Source: Hyphomicrobiales bacterium (GTDB taxonomy: Bacteria > Pseudomonadota > Alphaproteobacteria > Rhizobiales > Beijerinckiaceae). Taken from it: 64,000 bases of DNA. The position numbers were made by a program, and so were the translations under genes. Positions 26,685-35,930 of this stretch are shown here, one piece after another. Within the stretch, counting starts at the first letter, position 1; each line of letters begins with the position of its first letter. The stretch covers positions 1 to 64,000 of the forward strand of contig JAIYDY010000002.1 of NCBI GenBank assembly GCA_027487245.1, given 5' to 3'. The notes under the pieces are model-generated. The model ran no database searches. It worked only from the letters and a program-made list of their open reading frames with translations, and was not told the origin of the DNA.

Positions 26685-28097
26685 TCAGCGGAAGAATATG
26701 AAGGTCACCAGTACGAAGATCGGGATCAGGATCGCGCCGCTCCAGAGCATGTAGCCGAAGAAGCTTGGCATCTTCACGCCCATGTCCTTGGCGATGGCAT
26801 AGACCATGAAGTTGGGCGCGTTGCCGATGTAGGTGTTGGCGCCCATGTAGACCGCGCCTGTCGAGATCGCCGCCAGCGTGATGGCAAGCTTGCCCATCAG
26901 CTCCTGCGGGTTGCCACCAGCCAGTTCGAAGAACACCAGATAGGTCGGCGCATTGTCGAGGAACGACGAAAGCGCGCCCGTCAGCCAGAAGTACATGACG
27001 TTGTTGGGGCTGCCATCCGGGTTGGTCACCAGCGCCACCAGCGGTGCCGCAGCGCCGCCCTTGCCGGCAGCCAGGATGGCGAGGACCGGCACGATGCAGA
27101 CGAAGATGCCGGCGAAGAGCTTGGCCACCTCCAGGATCGGGCCCCAGTTGAAGCCATTGGCCTCGCGGTATTCCTTGCGGGCAAACTTGAGCGAGGCGAA
27201 CGCTGCGGCCAGCATGATCAGGTTCGACGCGATGTCCTGAAGCGCCAGGTCGACACCAAGCACCTTGAAGCTGATGCCCGGCTTCCACTCGGCCCGGAGC
27301 AGCACGGCGCCAATGATGATGGCCACGAAGACGAGGCTTTCCAGACCCATGATGCGCACCTTGGAATCCGGTGTGCGATCCGGGGCGATGACGCCCTCTT
27401 TCTTGTAGAGATAGCTGTCATAGACATAGAACAGCGCCAGCAGGATGCCAGCCACCAGCACCGTCTCCGTGAACAGGTTGGTTGTCGTCCAGAAGAAGCT
27501 GATGCCCTTCAGGAAACCGACGAACAGCGGCGGATCGCCCAGCGGCGTCAGTGCGCCCCCCACGTTCGAGACGAGGAAGATGAAGAACACGACGACGTGC
27601 ACATTGTGCGCGCGGTTGTCGTTGGCGCGGATGATCGGACGGATCAGCACCATCGATGCCCCTGTGGTGCCGACGAAGCTGGCGAGGATCGTGCCGATGG
27701 CAAGGATCCCTGTGTTGGTCAGCGGCGAGCCGTGGATATTGCCGCGCACGAAAATGCCGCCAGCCACTGTGTAGAGGGCGAACAGCAGGATGATGAAGGG
27801 CACATATTCCAGCAGCATGGCGAAGGCGATGCCCTTGGTGGCCGCAGAGGCATCGAAACTCAGATAGAGCGGGATGATCACCATCGCGGCCCAGAAGGCC
27901 GAGATCTTGCCGTAGTGGTGTTCCCAGACGTGGTGGAACAGCAACGGGCCGGTGGCGATGCACAGGAGCAGCCCGGCAAACGGGATCACCCAGAGCAGGG
28001 ACATGCCGCTGCCATCAATCGCGGCTGCCGCCTGAGCCTGCTCGGGGAGCAGCACAAAGGCCGCCGCCAGAAATGCCATCACCAGATTTGCCAACAT
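26685..28097 (-). CDS. NhaD-type sodium/proton antiporter family membrane protein
   Basis: A 470-residue polytopic protein with about 12 hydrophobic segments, belonging to the NhaD/ArsB/CitMHS ion-transporter superfamily. Typical conserved parts are GGALTPLGDPPLFVGFLKG and GALSSFLDNAPTYLVFFELAGG, plus ANTYIGNAPNFMVYAIA near the end; these mirror the two inverted halves of the transport core. GGGAG precedes ATG 28097. Sodium export is the family annotation; the ion has not been shown. Confidence 0.88.
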   Translation of the reverse strand: MLANLVMAFLAAAFVLLPEQAQAAAAIDGSGMSLLWVIPFAGLLLCIATGPLLFHHVWEHHYGKISAFWAAMVIIPLYLSFDASAATKGIAFAMLLEYVPFIILLFALYTVAGGIFVRGNIHGSPLTNTGILAIGTILASFVGTTGASMVLIRPIIRANDNRAHNVHVVVFFIFLVSNVGGALTPLGDPPLFVGFLKGISFFWTTTNLFTETVLVAGILLALFYVYDSYLYKKEGVIAPDRTPDSKVRIMGLESLVFVAIIIGAVLLRAEWKPGISFKVLGVDLALQDIASNLIMLAAAFASLKFARKEYREANGFNWGPILEVAKLFAGIFVCIVPVLAILAAGKGGAAAPLVALVTNPDGSPNNVMYFWLTGALSSFLDNAPTYLVFFELAGGNPQELMGKLAITLAAISTGAVYMGANTYIGNAPNFMVYAIAKDMGVKMPSFFGYMLWSGAILIPIFVLVTFIFFR

Positions 28098-28281
28098 TGG
28101 ATTCTCCCGGATCCCTGCAACGCCGGCCAGCGATGGCTGATCCGCGCTACTTTTGTGCTTTGCGGGCCTTAAACCTACCTGCGGGGTCTAGCAATTGTTT
28201 CCGGGCTGGGGCATGGGGAGGCGCGCGGCAATATAAATCCGGCCGAACACTCATTATACGGCTACCTGGAGGTTCCTTCGC

Positions 28282-28755
28282 ATGTATCGCAGCCTTCTTG
28301 CAGGTGGGTTCCTGATCATCGCCTCCAGCGCTGACGTATCGGCACAGGTTGCCATCGACGATATTCGGCTCCAATTGTTCAAGGAGCGCTCCGGTTCGCT
28401 GTCCGAGAACGTTGCCGGCTCCAAGAAGACTTTCGTGAATACCCCCAAGGGTGAAGGCGACATTGGCGAGCCTGCCGAGGCTGTGCTGGTGACCCTGGCC
28501 TTCACCGGGCCGAAAAATGCCAGGTCATCCGACAAGATTGCTCGGGACATGGCCTCGGTGACTGTCACGCAGGTCGCCAAAACCGGGCCACGCGTGCTGC
28601 TCAAGCGCGCCTATGGCGGTTTCCAGTTCGGCGAGGACGGCAAGAGCCACAAGGCCTTCCTGCTGGACAGCGCCACGTGCGGTGCGCTTGAGGTCGATGT
28701 CAGGCTCGGGCGCTCGCGCAAGACCACGAAGGTCGACTTCACTTGCGATGACTGA
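28282..28755 (+). CDS. Secreted hypothetical protein
   Basis: A 157-residue protein of unknown function. The first 21 residues (MYRSLLAGGFLIIASSADVSA) are a clear signal peptide with an ASA-type cleavage site, so the mature protein is periplasmic. Two cysteines (SATCGALEV and VDFTCDD) near the C-terminus could form a disulphide. GGAGG at 28268-28272 supports the start. It diverges from the antiporter gene and is followed 104 bases later by the glutamine amidotransferase. Confidence 0.8.
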   Translation: MYRSLLAGGFLIIASSADVSAQVAIDDIRLQLFKERSGSLSENVAGSKKTFVNTPKGEGDIGEPAEAVLVTLAFTGPKNARSSDKIARDMASVTVTQVAKTGPRVLLKRAYGGFQFGEDGKSHKAFLLDSATCGALEVDVRLGRSRKTTKVDFTCDD

Positions 28756-28859
28756 GCGGCGCTGCCAATCGCGGTGCCAGTCTTCACCGGCTGTTCATGG
28801 CCTTTGTGGCAAGCTTCAACCTGTGTCAGCTTGCGCTGGCTGGGGGCTGGGCCGAACGG

Positions 28860-29648
28860 ATGTGTCGCTTTCTCGCCTATCAGGGCATTCCTGTTTTCCT
28901 TGAGGAGTTCGTGTCCTCGCCGTGCCATTCGCTGGTGCACCAGTCGATCCACGCGACCGAGGCCAAGACCGGCACGAACGGCGACGGCTTCGGCCTTGGC
29001 TGGTATGGCGACAGGCCGGAGCCTGGCCTGTACCGCGAGATCCGGCCGGCCTGGTCCGACGAGAACCTGATATCGATTGCCCGGCAGGTGCGCTCGCCGC
29101 TGTTTTTTGCCCATGTCAGGGCTGCAACCGGCACCGCCTCGACGCGCGCCAACTGCCATCCCTTCTCGCATGGCCGCTGGCTGTTCATGCACAATGGCCA
29201 GATCGGCGGCTATGCCGCGATCAAGCGCCGGCTCGAAGCCCTGATCCCGGATGATCTTTACGCGGCCCGAACCGGCACGACCGATTCCGAAGCCCTGTTC
29301 CTGATCGCGCTGGGCCGGATCAGGGCCGGAATGGACCCGATCACGGCAATGTCCGAGGCATTGGCCGACGCGGTGGCGCTGATGCGGGACACCGGTGTCA
29401 GCGAGCCGCTGCGGTTTGCGGCAGGGCTTTCCGATGGCGAGACCATCCACGCCTTCCGCTGGTCGAGCGATCCCAAACCGCCGACGCTGTACTACTGCGA
29501 GCAGGCCAGCCATGTGGTGATCGCGTCCGAGCCGGTCGACGAGCGCCGCGACTGCTGGAAAGCCATCCCGGCCAACGGCTGCGTGGTGGTGAGGCGCGGC
29601 AAGGTCGAGGTCCACCAACTCGCCATCGGGCTGCCGCTGGCGGCCTGA
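28860..29648 (+). CDS. Class II glutamine amidotransferase (YafJ/EgtC-like)
   Basis: A 262-residue protein of the N-terminal-nucleophile glutaminase family. Starting at 28860 gives MCRFLAYQG, exposing the nucleophilic Cys2 after methionine removal. Supporting motifs are NGDGFGLGWYGDR, FFAHVRAATGTASTRANCHPF, FMHNGQIGGY and TDSEALFLIAL. Only a glutaminase domain is present, so it needs a partner or acts on a small peptide. No ergothioneine genes are near, so EgtC function is not supported here. Confidence 0.9.
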   Translation: MCRFLAYQGIPVFLEEFVSSPCHSLVHQSIHATEAKTGTNGDGFGLGWYGDRPEPGLYREIRPAWSDENLISIARQVRSPLFFAHVRAATGTASTRANCHPFSHGRWLFMHNGQIGGYAAIKRRLEALIPDDLYAARTGTTDSEALFLIALGRIRAGMDPITAMSEALADAVALMRDTGVSEPLRFAAGLSDGETIHAFRWSSDPKPPTLYYCEQASHVVIASEPVDERRDCWKAIPANGCVVVRRGKVEVHQLAIGLPLAA

Positions 29649-29703
29649 AGCGGGCTGGCCGCATCACCCGTCGATGGTTGCATCTGCCGCCGCCTCGCGG
29701 CAG

Positions 29704-32199
29704 ATGAGCCCGATGCGCGACTTCGACATGCCCCTGCCGATCGATGAGGCCCTGCCGGGGCTGATCGCCGCTTTGCGCCAGAACCCCAATGCCGTTCTGG
29801 TCGCGCCGCCCGGTGCCGGCAAGACGACGCGCGTGCCGCTTGCGCTGCTGGACGAGCCCTGGGTGGCAGGCCGCAAGCTGATCATGCTGGAGCCAAGGCG
29901 GCTGGCGGCGCGTGGTGCGGCCGATCGCATGGCCAGAACGTTGGGCGAGGCGGTCGGCGAGCAGGTTGGCCTCAGGGTGAGGCTGGGCTCGAAGATCAGC
30001 GCAGGAACCCGGATCGAGGTGGTGACGGAGGGTGTTTTCGCCCGCATGATCCTCGATGATCCGATGCTGGACGGGATCGCAGGCATCCTGTTCGACGAGT
30101 TTCACGAGCGCTCGCTCGATGCGGACCTCGGCCTTGCACTGGCGCTCGATGCGCAGACCGGCCTGCGCGAGGATCTGCGCATCGTGGTGATGTCCGCGAC
30201 ATTGGACGGCGCGCGGGTTGCCGGCCTTCTCGGCGACGCTGCTGTGATCCGGAGCGAGGGCAGGGCCCATCCGGTCGAAACGCGCCATCTGGGCCGCAAT
30301 CCGCTGGCGCGCATCGAGGATGAGGTGGTGTCTGCCTGCCTGGCAGCACTGGCGGACGAGACCGGGTCCATTCTCGTGTTCCTGCCGGGGCAGGCCGAGA
30401 TCCTGCGCACGGCAGAGCGTCTGGCACCGCGCTGTGCCCACCTGCCTGTCGATATCGTTCCGCTTTACGGGGCGATGGACATGGCCGCGCAGGACAAGGC
30501 CGTGAAACCCGCCGCGCCCGGACGCCGGAAGGTGGTGCTCGCCACCTCCATCGCCGAGACCTCGCTGACGATCGAGGGCGTTCGCGTGGTGATCGACGCC
30601 GGGCTGGCGCGTGTGCCGCTCTACGAGCCCGACATCGGCGTGACACGGCTGGCGACGGTCAGGGCCTCGCGCGCGGCGGTCGACCAGCGCCGCGGACGGG
30701 CGGGCCGCACCGAGCCTGGCGTCTGCCTGCGCCTCTGGGACGAGGCCGCGACGGGCGCTCTGGCGGCTTTCGCCACGCCTGAAATCCTTGCGGCTGACCT
30801 TGCTCCGCTGTTGCTCGATTGTGCGGCATGGGGCGTCACCGATCCGCGCAGCCTCAAGTTTCTCGATCCGCCGCCGCTGCCGGCCTTGCAGGAAGCCGCC
30901 AAGATGCTGCGGGAACTTGGCGCGATCGACGCGGACGGGCGCATCACCGCCGCAGGCCGGCGGCTGCAAAGCCTGCCGCTGCCGCCGCGCCTGGGGCGCA
31001 TGCTGATCGAGGGTGCGGAGCGCGGAGCAGGCCAGGCTGCCGCCGACCTTGCCGCCGTTCTGGTCGAACGCGGGCTTGGCGGCGACAGTCCCGATCTGAC
31101 TGAGCGGGTCGAGCGCTTCAACCGGGATCGATCCCCGCGCGCGCTGGACATGAAACGTCTGGCCACAGGGTGGGCACGGATGGCCGATAGCAGCCGGCCG
31201 GCGTCTGGCCGGCGCAGCGGCCCCGTGACCCTCGCCGCCTTGCTGGCATTGGCCTATCCGGACCGGATCGCCAAGGCACGAGGGCGACCCGGCGCTTACC
31301 TGCTGGCCAACGGTCGCGGAGGGGAGCTGCCCGCCCACGACCGGCTGGCCGCCTCCGAGTGGCTGGTCGTGGCGGAACTGACCGGCAGTGCGGCGGCCTC
31401 GCGCATCCTCTCCGCTGCAGCTCTTGACCCCGGAGATGTGGCACACGCGGCGGGCAGCGCACTGAAGAGCTTCGACGATACCGCGTTTGATGTGGCCGCC
31501 CGCGCGCTGCGGCGCCGGGCCGGACAGCGGCTCGGTGCCATCATCGTCCAGGAGCGGGTCATGCCGGTCGTGCTAGACCTCGACAGCGCGATGGTGCTGG
31601 CCGAGGGCATTGCGGCGCTTGGCATCGACCGGCTTGGCTGGTCCCGTTCCCTGCTTGCCATGCGGGGCCGGGTCGGCTTTCTGGCAAAGGCCGGCGGCGA
31701 TGATGGCAGCTGGCCGGATCTGTCGGATGAGGCGTTGGCGCGCGACGCGCGGACCTGGCTGGCCCCGCACATCATCGGCCGGATCAACCTCGCCGCGATC
31801 GAGCCCGACGATCTCGCACAGGCGCTGGACAGCCTTGTGCCCTGGGACATGAAACGCCGGATCGAGACCGAGGCTCCCAGCCATTTCGAGGCGCCCACCG
31901 GAACGCGTGTGTCTGTCGACTACGAGGCTGCGGCCGGCCCGACCATCGCCATCAGGGTGCAGGAACTGTTCGGCCTGACCGAGCATCCGTCGCTGGCAGG
32001 AGGCAAGGTGCCTCTGGTTCTGGAATTGCTGTCGCCGGCGCATCGTCCGATCCAGGTGACACGCGATCTGCCGGGGTTCTGGCGCGGCTCATGGGCCGGC
32101 GTGAAAGCCGAAATGAAGGGGCGATACCCGCGCCATGTCTGGCCGGATGACCCTGCCGGCGCCCTGCCTACGGCGCGCGCCAAGCCGCGCGGCACCTGA
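29704..32199 (+). CDS. hrpB: ATP-dependent RNA helicase HrpB
   Basis: A DEAH-box helicase of about 831 residues, the full HrpB length. Helicase core motifs are APPGAGKTTRVPLALL (motif I), LFDEFHERSLDADLGLAL (motif II), VVMSATLDGARV (motif III), ATSIAETSLTIEGVRVVIDAG (motif V) and DQRRGRAGRTEPGVCLRLW (motif VI). The C-terminal HrpB domain follows. Several starts are possible (29674, 29704, 29713, 29728) with no decisive ribosome binding site. It follows the amidotransferase gene closely and converges with the DUF1194 gene. Confidence 0.95.
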   Translation: MSPMRDFDMPLPIDEALPGLIAALRQNPNAVLVAPPGAGKTTRVPLALLDEPWVAGRKLIMLEPRRLAARGAADRMARTLGEAVGEQVGLRVRLGSKISAGTRIEVVTEGVFARMILDDPMLDGIAGILFDEFHERSLDADLGLALALDAQTGLREDLRIVVMSATLDGARVAGLLGDAAVIRSEGRAHPVETRHLGRNPLARIEDEVVSACLAALADETGSILVFLPGQAEILRTAERLAPRCAHLPVDIVPLYGAMDMAAQDKAVKPAAPGRRKVVLATSIAETSLTIEGVRVVIDAGLARVPLYEPDIGVTRLATVRASRAAVDQRRGRAGRTEPGVCLRLWDEAATGALAAFATPEILAADLAPLLLDCAAWGVTDPRSLKFLDPPPLPALQEAAKMLRELGAIDADGRITAAGRRLQSLPLPPRLGRMLIEGAERGAGQAAADLAAVLVERGLGGDSPDLTERVERFNRDRSPRALDMKRLATGWARMADSSRPASGRRSGPVTLAALLALAYPDRIAKARGRPGAYLLANGRGGELPAHDRLAASEWLVVAELTGSAAASRILSAAALDPGDVAHAAGSALKSFDDTAFDVAARALRRRAGQRLGAIIVQERVMPVVLDLDSAMVLAEGIAALGIDRLGWSRSLLAMRGRVGFLAKAGGDDGSWPDLSDEALARDARTWLAPHIIGRINLAAIEPDDLAQALDSLVPWDMKRRIETEAPSHFEAPTGTRVSVDYEAAAGPTIAIRVQELFGLTEHPSLAGGKVPLVLELLSPAHRPIQVTRDLPGFWRGSWAGVKAEMKGRYPRHVWPDDPAGALPTARAKPRGT

Positions 32200-32205
32200 G
32201 GCGGG

Positions 32206-33072
32206 TCAGTTGCCCATGCGGTTGCGCCACATGTCCTCGCCCACCGTGCAGGACACGCGCGGCACGCGCACCTGGGCCGGCATGATCAGCCTCGCCGGCT
32301 CGGAAGGCGCGTCCGAAATCTCCATGATCAGCTTGGTCCTGATGGTCTGGATGAACTGGGCTTTCTCGGTGATGGGAATGACAAAGGCTCCTTGCCCGCC
32401 GATCACGCAATCCTCGTAATAGATGTCGAGTTGGCTGATATCGAGATAGCCCGGCTTGCGGATGGCGATGGGCAGGCCATTGATCGAGATGCCCTTGCGC
32501 AAGGCCTCGTCACGCGCCACCGTGACAACGCGACCGGAATTGTTGGGCCCGTCACCGGAGATGTCCATCACCTTGCGCAGCGCCCTGAACGGGGCCTCGT
32601 CGAGTTGCCGGACAGAGAAATCAATAGCCCCCGAGATCGAGGTGCGCTGCCCGCGGCGTGTGGGCTGTTTCTCGATCTCGGCCGCCGCCGCCAGCGCCGT
32701 TTCGGGCGAATCGATCATGGTCCATGGCAGCAGATGATGCTGGATGTTGACGCCAGCCCACTCGAAGAAGCTGATCGCGATGCGTCCGGTCGCACCATTG
32801 GCGATGGCCTTGTGGACCTCCGGCGAGCGCAACGCCTCGACATAGCCGGCGCGCTGGAGGGCCAGTTCCTCCATGTCCATCGAGAAGGAAATGTCGACCG
32901 CGAGCACCAGCGCGACATCGACCTCGGTCGGCATTGCCGGCACGCGCGGGGCAGGGGGAGGGGCTTGAGCGAGAAGTCGGGAAGGCGGCTGGCCTTGCGC
33001 CGCCACGGGCGGGACGAGCGCGGCAGCGATCAGGAACGCCAGAAACCCTGCGATCCTCACATCCGTGCCCAT
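32206..33072 (-). CDS. DUF1194 secreted von Willebrand factor A-like protein
   Basis: A 288-residue protein. MGTDVRIAGFLAFLIAAALV is a signal peptide, followed by a proline-rich linker and a VWA-type domain with the metal-site signature DISFSMDMEE (D-x-S-x-S). Other conserved parts are RIAISFFEWAG, TSISGAIDFSVRQL and MDISGDGPNNSGR. The frame opens at 33108, but ATG 33072 places the signal peptide correctly. It probably mediates protein contacts in the periplasm; no specific role is known. It converges with hrpB. Confidence 0.88.
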   Translation of the reverse strand: MGTDVRIAGFLAFLIAAALVPPVAAQGQPPSRLLAQAPPPAPRVPAMPTEVDVALVLAVDISFSMDMEELALQRAGYVEALRSPEVHKAIANGATGRIAISFFEWAGVNIQHHLLPWTMIDSPETALAAAAEIEKQPTRRGQRTSISGAIDFSVRQLDEAPFRALRKVMDISGDGPNNSGRVVTVARDEALRKGISINGLPIAIRKPGYLDISQLDIYYEDCVIGGQGAFVIPITEKAQFIQTIRTKLIMEISDAPSEPARLIMPAQVRVPRVSCTVGEDMWRNRMGN

Positions 33073-33224
33073 GGCCCGCCTCCGCAATGCCGGACCCGCC
33101 TCCGGCAAGTCACAAGCATGGCTGATTGCCGACGAAAGACAAGCCTTGACGCCGGGCTGGCGAGGGCGGCCTGTTCACGATCGCTTGCGTGTGCCGGCTC
33201 TTCCAGCCCGCTTAGCTGCACTCC

Positions 33225-33875
33225 TCATGCGCCCGATGCCAGGCGGCGCGCGTTGATCACGGCCATAGCCGCGGCCAGCGCTTCGTCGATACCGAGGGCG
33301 GAGGTGTCGATCACGACGGCATCGTCCGCCGCCTTCAGGGGCGCGTCGGCGCGGCCGGAATCGCGCGCATCCCGGCGGCGGATATCGGCCAGCACCGTGT
33401 CGAAATCCGGCGCACCGGGCTGGCTGGCCAGTTCCTTGTGGCGGCGCGCGGCCCGCACCGTGGGGCTGGCCGTGACGAACAGCTTCACCGTCGCATCAGG
33501 GCAGATCACCGTGCCGATGTCACGTCCATCCAGCACCGCGCCGACCGGTGCCCGCGCAAAGCGCCGTTGCAGGTCGACGAGGGCTGCGCGCACAAGCGGC
33601 ATCGCGGCTACCACGGACGCCGCCTCGCCCATCTCGGCGCCGCGCAGGCGCGTTTCGGGCAGGTGCGCTGCATCAAGTGCCTCGGCAGCGGCCACCGCCG
33701 CGTTCACATCCGAGAGCACATGCCCCTGATCCAGAAGGGCGCGGGCGGTAGCGCGATACAGGAGCCCGGTGTCAAGATGGGGCAAGCCGTATTGGGCGGC
33801 CAGACGCCGCGCCAGCGTGCCCTTGCCGGAGGCTGCCGGGCCATCGATGGCCAGAACGAGGGGATAGCTGGCCAT
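33225..33875 (-). CDS. cmk: Cytidylate kinase
   Basis: A 216-residue (d)CMP kinase. Motifs are the P-loop [58 protein letters not shown] and the basic [17 protein letters not shown]. The start at 33875 ([10 protein letters not shown]) fits the family. In most Hyphomicrobiales cmk lies between aroA and rpsA; neither is found here. A DUF1194 gene lies downstream and a 306-base gap upstream. Confidence 0.95.
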   Translation of the reverse strand: MASYPLVLAIDGPAASGKGTLARRLAAQYGLPHLDTGLLYRATARALLDQGHVLSDVNAAVAAAEALDAAHLPETRLRGAEMGEAASVVAAMPLVRAALVDLQRRFARAPVGAVLDGRDIGTVICPDATVKLFVTASPTVRAARRHKELASQPGAPDFDTVLADIRRRDARDSGRADAPLKAADDAVVIDTSALGIDEALAAAMAVINARRLASGA

Positions 33876-34181
33876 GCTCAGCCGCGTCCTTGCCCAAGAG
33901 CGGACACGCGCTGAATGGCCTGCCAGGCGGGGGCCGATCCCGGGAGGAAGCAGGACCGGCAATGCGGGCATTCAGACGGAGCGGAAGTGTGCGGCACGGG
34001 GCAGGACCATGGCTTGCCAGCCGATCCGGCCGGGCGCTGGGTGGAGGTCCGCTTTACACGCTGGCCGCCACCGCGCCAACCGCCCGAACCCCGCACAGGG
34101 TTGAAAAGAATTGACAGAACCGGCCTTCAGGGACTAACGCCACGCAACCTTACACAACCTATAGACCCAGGAAGCAGAACC
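33876..34181. other. 306-base divergent gap between cmk and the TIGR02300 gene
   Basis: No gene is recognisable. The gap carries a plausible plus-strand promoter (34111-34138). The short minus-strand frame ending at 33878 shows no aroA similarity. In relatives aroA occupies this spot, so the gap may mark a rearrangement. Confidence 0.5.
34111..34138 (+). promoter_or_regulatory. Promoter candidate for the TIGR02300 gene
   Basis: A perfect -35 hexamer TTGACA (34111-34116) is followed after 16 bases by ACTAAC (34133-34138), a weak -10 that is nevertheless common in alphaproteobacteria. It would give a leader of about 40 bases before GTG 34182. Confidence 0.4.
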
Positions 34182-34559
34182 GTGGCCAAGCCGGAACTCG
34201 GTATAAAGCGCGTTTGCCCCGTCACGGGCCGCAAATTCTACGATCTCAACCGTGACCCCGTTGTCTCGCCCTATTCCGGGCAGGCCTATCCGCGCGCTTA
34301 TTTCGAGCCGCAGGCCAAGGCCCCGGCGCGCGAGGAAGCCGACGAGGAAGAGATCGAGGTCGCTCCCGTCGAACTCGTGGCCCTCGAAGAGGCCGACGCT
34401 CCGGAGGCCGGAGCCAAGGATGTCGTGGCCGTCGAGGATATCGACGAGGACATCGTGGCCGATGACGAGGAAGACACCTTCCTCGAAGCCGATGAGGAAG
34501 ACGATGATGACGTGTCCGACCTTATCGACGGTGACATCGTCGACGACGAGGAAACCTGA
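34182..34559 (+). CDS. TIGR02300 family protein (small, acidic tail)
   Basis: A 125-residue alphaproteobacterial protein of unknown function. The conserved N-terminus is VAKPELGIKRVCPVTGRKFY, continuing DLNRDPVVSPYSGQAYPRAYF. The C-terminal two thirds are extremely acidic (long D/E runs) and probably disordered. GTG 34182 follows AGGAAG with seven bases of spacing; the longer frame to 33915 is not family-like. Its position beside tRNA-Ala and cmk is typical of the order. Confidence 0.92.
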   Translation: MAKPELGIKRVCPVTGRKFYDLNRDPVVSPYSGQAYPRAYFEPQAKAPAREEADEEEIEVAPVELVALEEADAPEAGAKDVVAVEDIDEDIVADDEEDTFLEADEEDDDDVSDLIDGDIVDDEET

Positions 34560-34693
34560 TCGTTCCAGATTAACCGCTCATGGCACTTGATGCCGCAGCG
34601 AAGGGCGTGTAGAGACCGCTCCGCATGGACGACAACGCCACAAGGTTTGCCGCCTGCATGTCGACTTTCTGTGCAGCAGATTGTTTCAAGACC

Positions 34694-34716
34694 ACGGACG
34701 CTTCCCATGCGTCCGT
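34694..34716 (+). repeat. Inverted repeat just before tRNA-Ala
   Basis: ACGGACGC (34694-34701) and GCGTCCGT (34709-34716) form a perfect 8-base stem with a 7-base loop, six bases before the mature tRNA 5' end. It has no T run. It could be a processing or leader structure of the tRNA precursor. Confidence 0.4.
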
Positions 34717-34722
34717 CAGGAT

Positions 34723-34798
34723 GGGGCCATAGCTCAGCTGGGAGAGCGCCTGCATGGCATGCAGGAGGTCAGCGGTTCGATCCCGCTTGGCTCCACCA
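34723..34798 (+). tRNA. tRNA-Ala (anticodon GGC)
   Basis: A 76-base cloverleaf including an encoded CCA. The acceptor arm GGGGCCA pairs with TGGCTCC (one G-T), the D arm is GCTCAGCTGGGAGAGC, the anticodon stem CCTGC/GCAGG has loop ATGGCAT giving anticodon GGC, and the T arm is AGCGG-TTCGATC-CCGCT. The variable loop has five bases. It reads GCC and GCU alanine codons. Confidence 0.97.
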
Positions 34799-34807
34799 AA
34801 CCTTCCC

Positions 34808-34836
34808 ATGCCGCCGCGAGGCGGCATTTTCGTTTT
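34808..34836 (+). terminator. Intrinsic terminator of tRNA-Ala
   Basis: ATGCCGCC (34808-34815) and GGCGGCAT (34820-34827) form an 8-base GC-rich stem with tetraloop GCGA, followed by TTT-CG-TTTT. It lies ten bases after the tRNA and touches the last codon of the convergent hrcA. Confidence 0.85.
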
Positions 34837-35930
34837 CAGCTCTCCCGTTTCCGCATCATGTCCGACACGACCCTGGCGGTGAAATCGACCATGGGCACGA
34901 TACGGGCGTAGTTGAGGCGCGTCGGGCCGATGATGCCGACCACGCCGACGATCTGCTGGCGGCTGTCGTGGAACGGGGCCGCGATCAGCGATGAGCCGGA
35001 CAACGAGAAAAGCTTGTTTTCCGAACCGATGAAGATGCGAACCCCGTCGGCGCTTTCGGCGCGCGACAGCAGTTCGATCACTTCCTTCTGCGTTTCGAGA
35101 TCGGCGAACAGCAGCCGGATCCGCTCCAGATCCTCCTGGGCCTTGAGGTCTTCCAGCAGGTTGGCCTGGCCGCGAACGATCAACTGGCGTGCACCCTCGC
35201 TGCCGACACTGACGGCAAGGCCCGCCTCAACCAGCCGGGCCGTTAGTTCGTCCAGTTCGTCCGTGAGTTGGGAGCGGTGTTCCTCAAGATCGGTGCGCAG
35301 CTCGCCGATGGTGCGACCATCGAGACGGGCATTGAGGAAGTTCGTCGCCTCGGTGAGGGCCGATGCCGGAAGCCCCGGCGGCAGGGCCAGGATTCGGTTT
35401 TCGACCTGCCCATCCTCGCCGACCAGCACGACGAGCGCACGCGCCGGATCGAGCATCACGAACTCGACGTGCTTGAGCCGCGTGTTGGTCTTGCTGGCCA
35501 GCACCACGCCGGCACCGCGCGAAAGACCCGAAAGAAGGCTCGATGCCTCGGCCAGAACGCCATCAAGCGAGCGGCCGGCGGCGGCCTTGACCTGCGCCTC
35601 GATGGCGGCGCGCTCGTCACCCGTGGGGTCGCCCACTTCCATCATTGCATCGACGAAGAAGCGCAGGCCCTTCTCGGTCGGCATCCGGCCGGCGGAGGTG
35701 TGCGGCGCAAAGATCAGCCCTGCGTCCTCCAGATCGGACATGACGTTGCGCACCGAGGCCGGCGAGAGGGTCATCGGAATGATGCGCGAGATGTTGCGCG
35801 AGCCCAGCGGTTCGCCATGGGACAGGTAGTTCTCGACAATCCGGCGGAAAATCTCGCGCGACCGCTCGTCGATGGTGGACAGGCTCATCGCAGGCGGATT
35901 CATGGCGGGCGGGCGAACAAGGTTCGTCAT
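34836..35930 (-). CDS. hrcA: Heat-inducible transcription repressor HrcA
   Basis: A 364-residue repressor of chaperone genes that binds CIRCE operators and is stabilised by GroEL. The N-terminal winged helix includes [20 protein letters not shown] and [21 protein letters not shown]. The C-terminal part contains [20 protein letters not shown] and [20 protein letters not shown]. Full length for the family. The usual downstream grpE is not present; the gene ends against tRNA-Ala. No CIRCE sequence was seen at its own promoter. Confidence 0.95.
   Translation of the reverse strand: MTNLVRPPAMNPPAMSLSTIDERSREIFRRIVENYLSHGEPLGSRNISRIIPMTLSPASVRNVMSDLEDAGLIFAPHTSAGRMPTEKGLRFFVDAMMEVGDPTGDERAAIEAQVKAAAGRSLDGVLAEASSLLSGLSRGAGVVLASKTNTRLKHVEFVMLDPARALVVLVGEDGQVENRILALPPGLPASALTEATNFLNARLDGRTIGELRTDLEEHRSQLTDELDELTARLVEAGLAVSVGSEGARQLIVRGQANLLEDLKAQEDLERIRLLFADLETQKEVIELLSRAESADGVRIFIGSENKLFSLSGSSLIAAPFHDSRQQIVGVVGIIGPTRLNYARIVPMVDFTARVVSDMMRKRES

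Noticed and set aside
29398-31446. 682-codon minus-strand frame over hrpB and the amidotransferase gene
   Set aside because: Antisense shadow; composition (Arg/Gln/His-rich) is typical of a reverse frame and lacks motifs.
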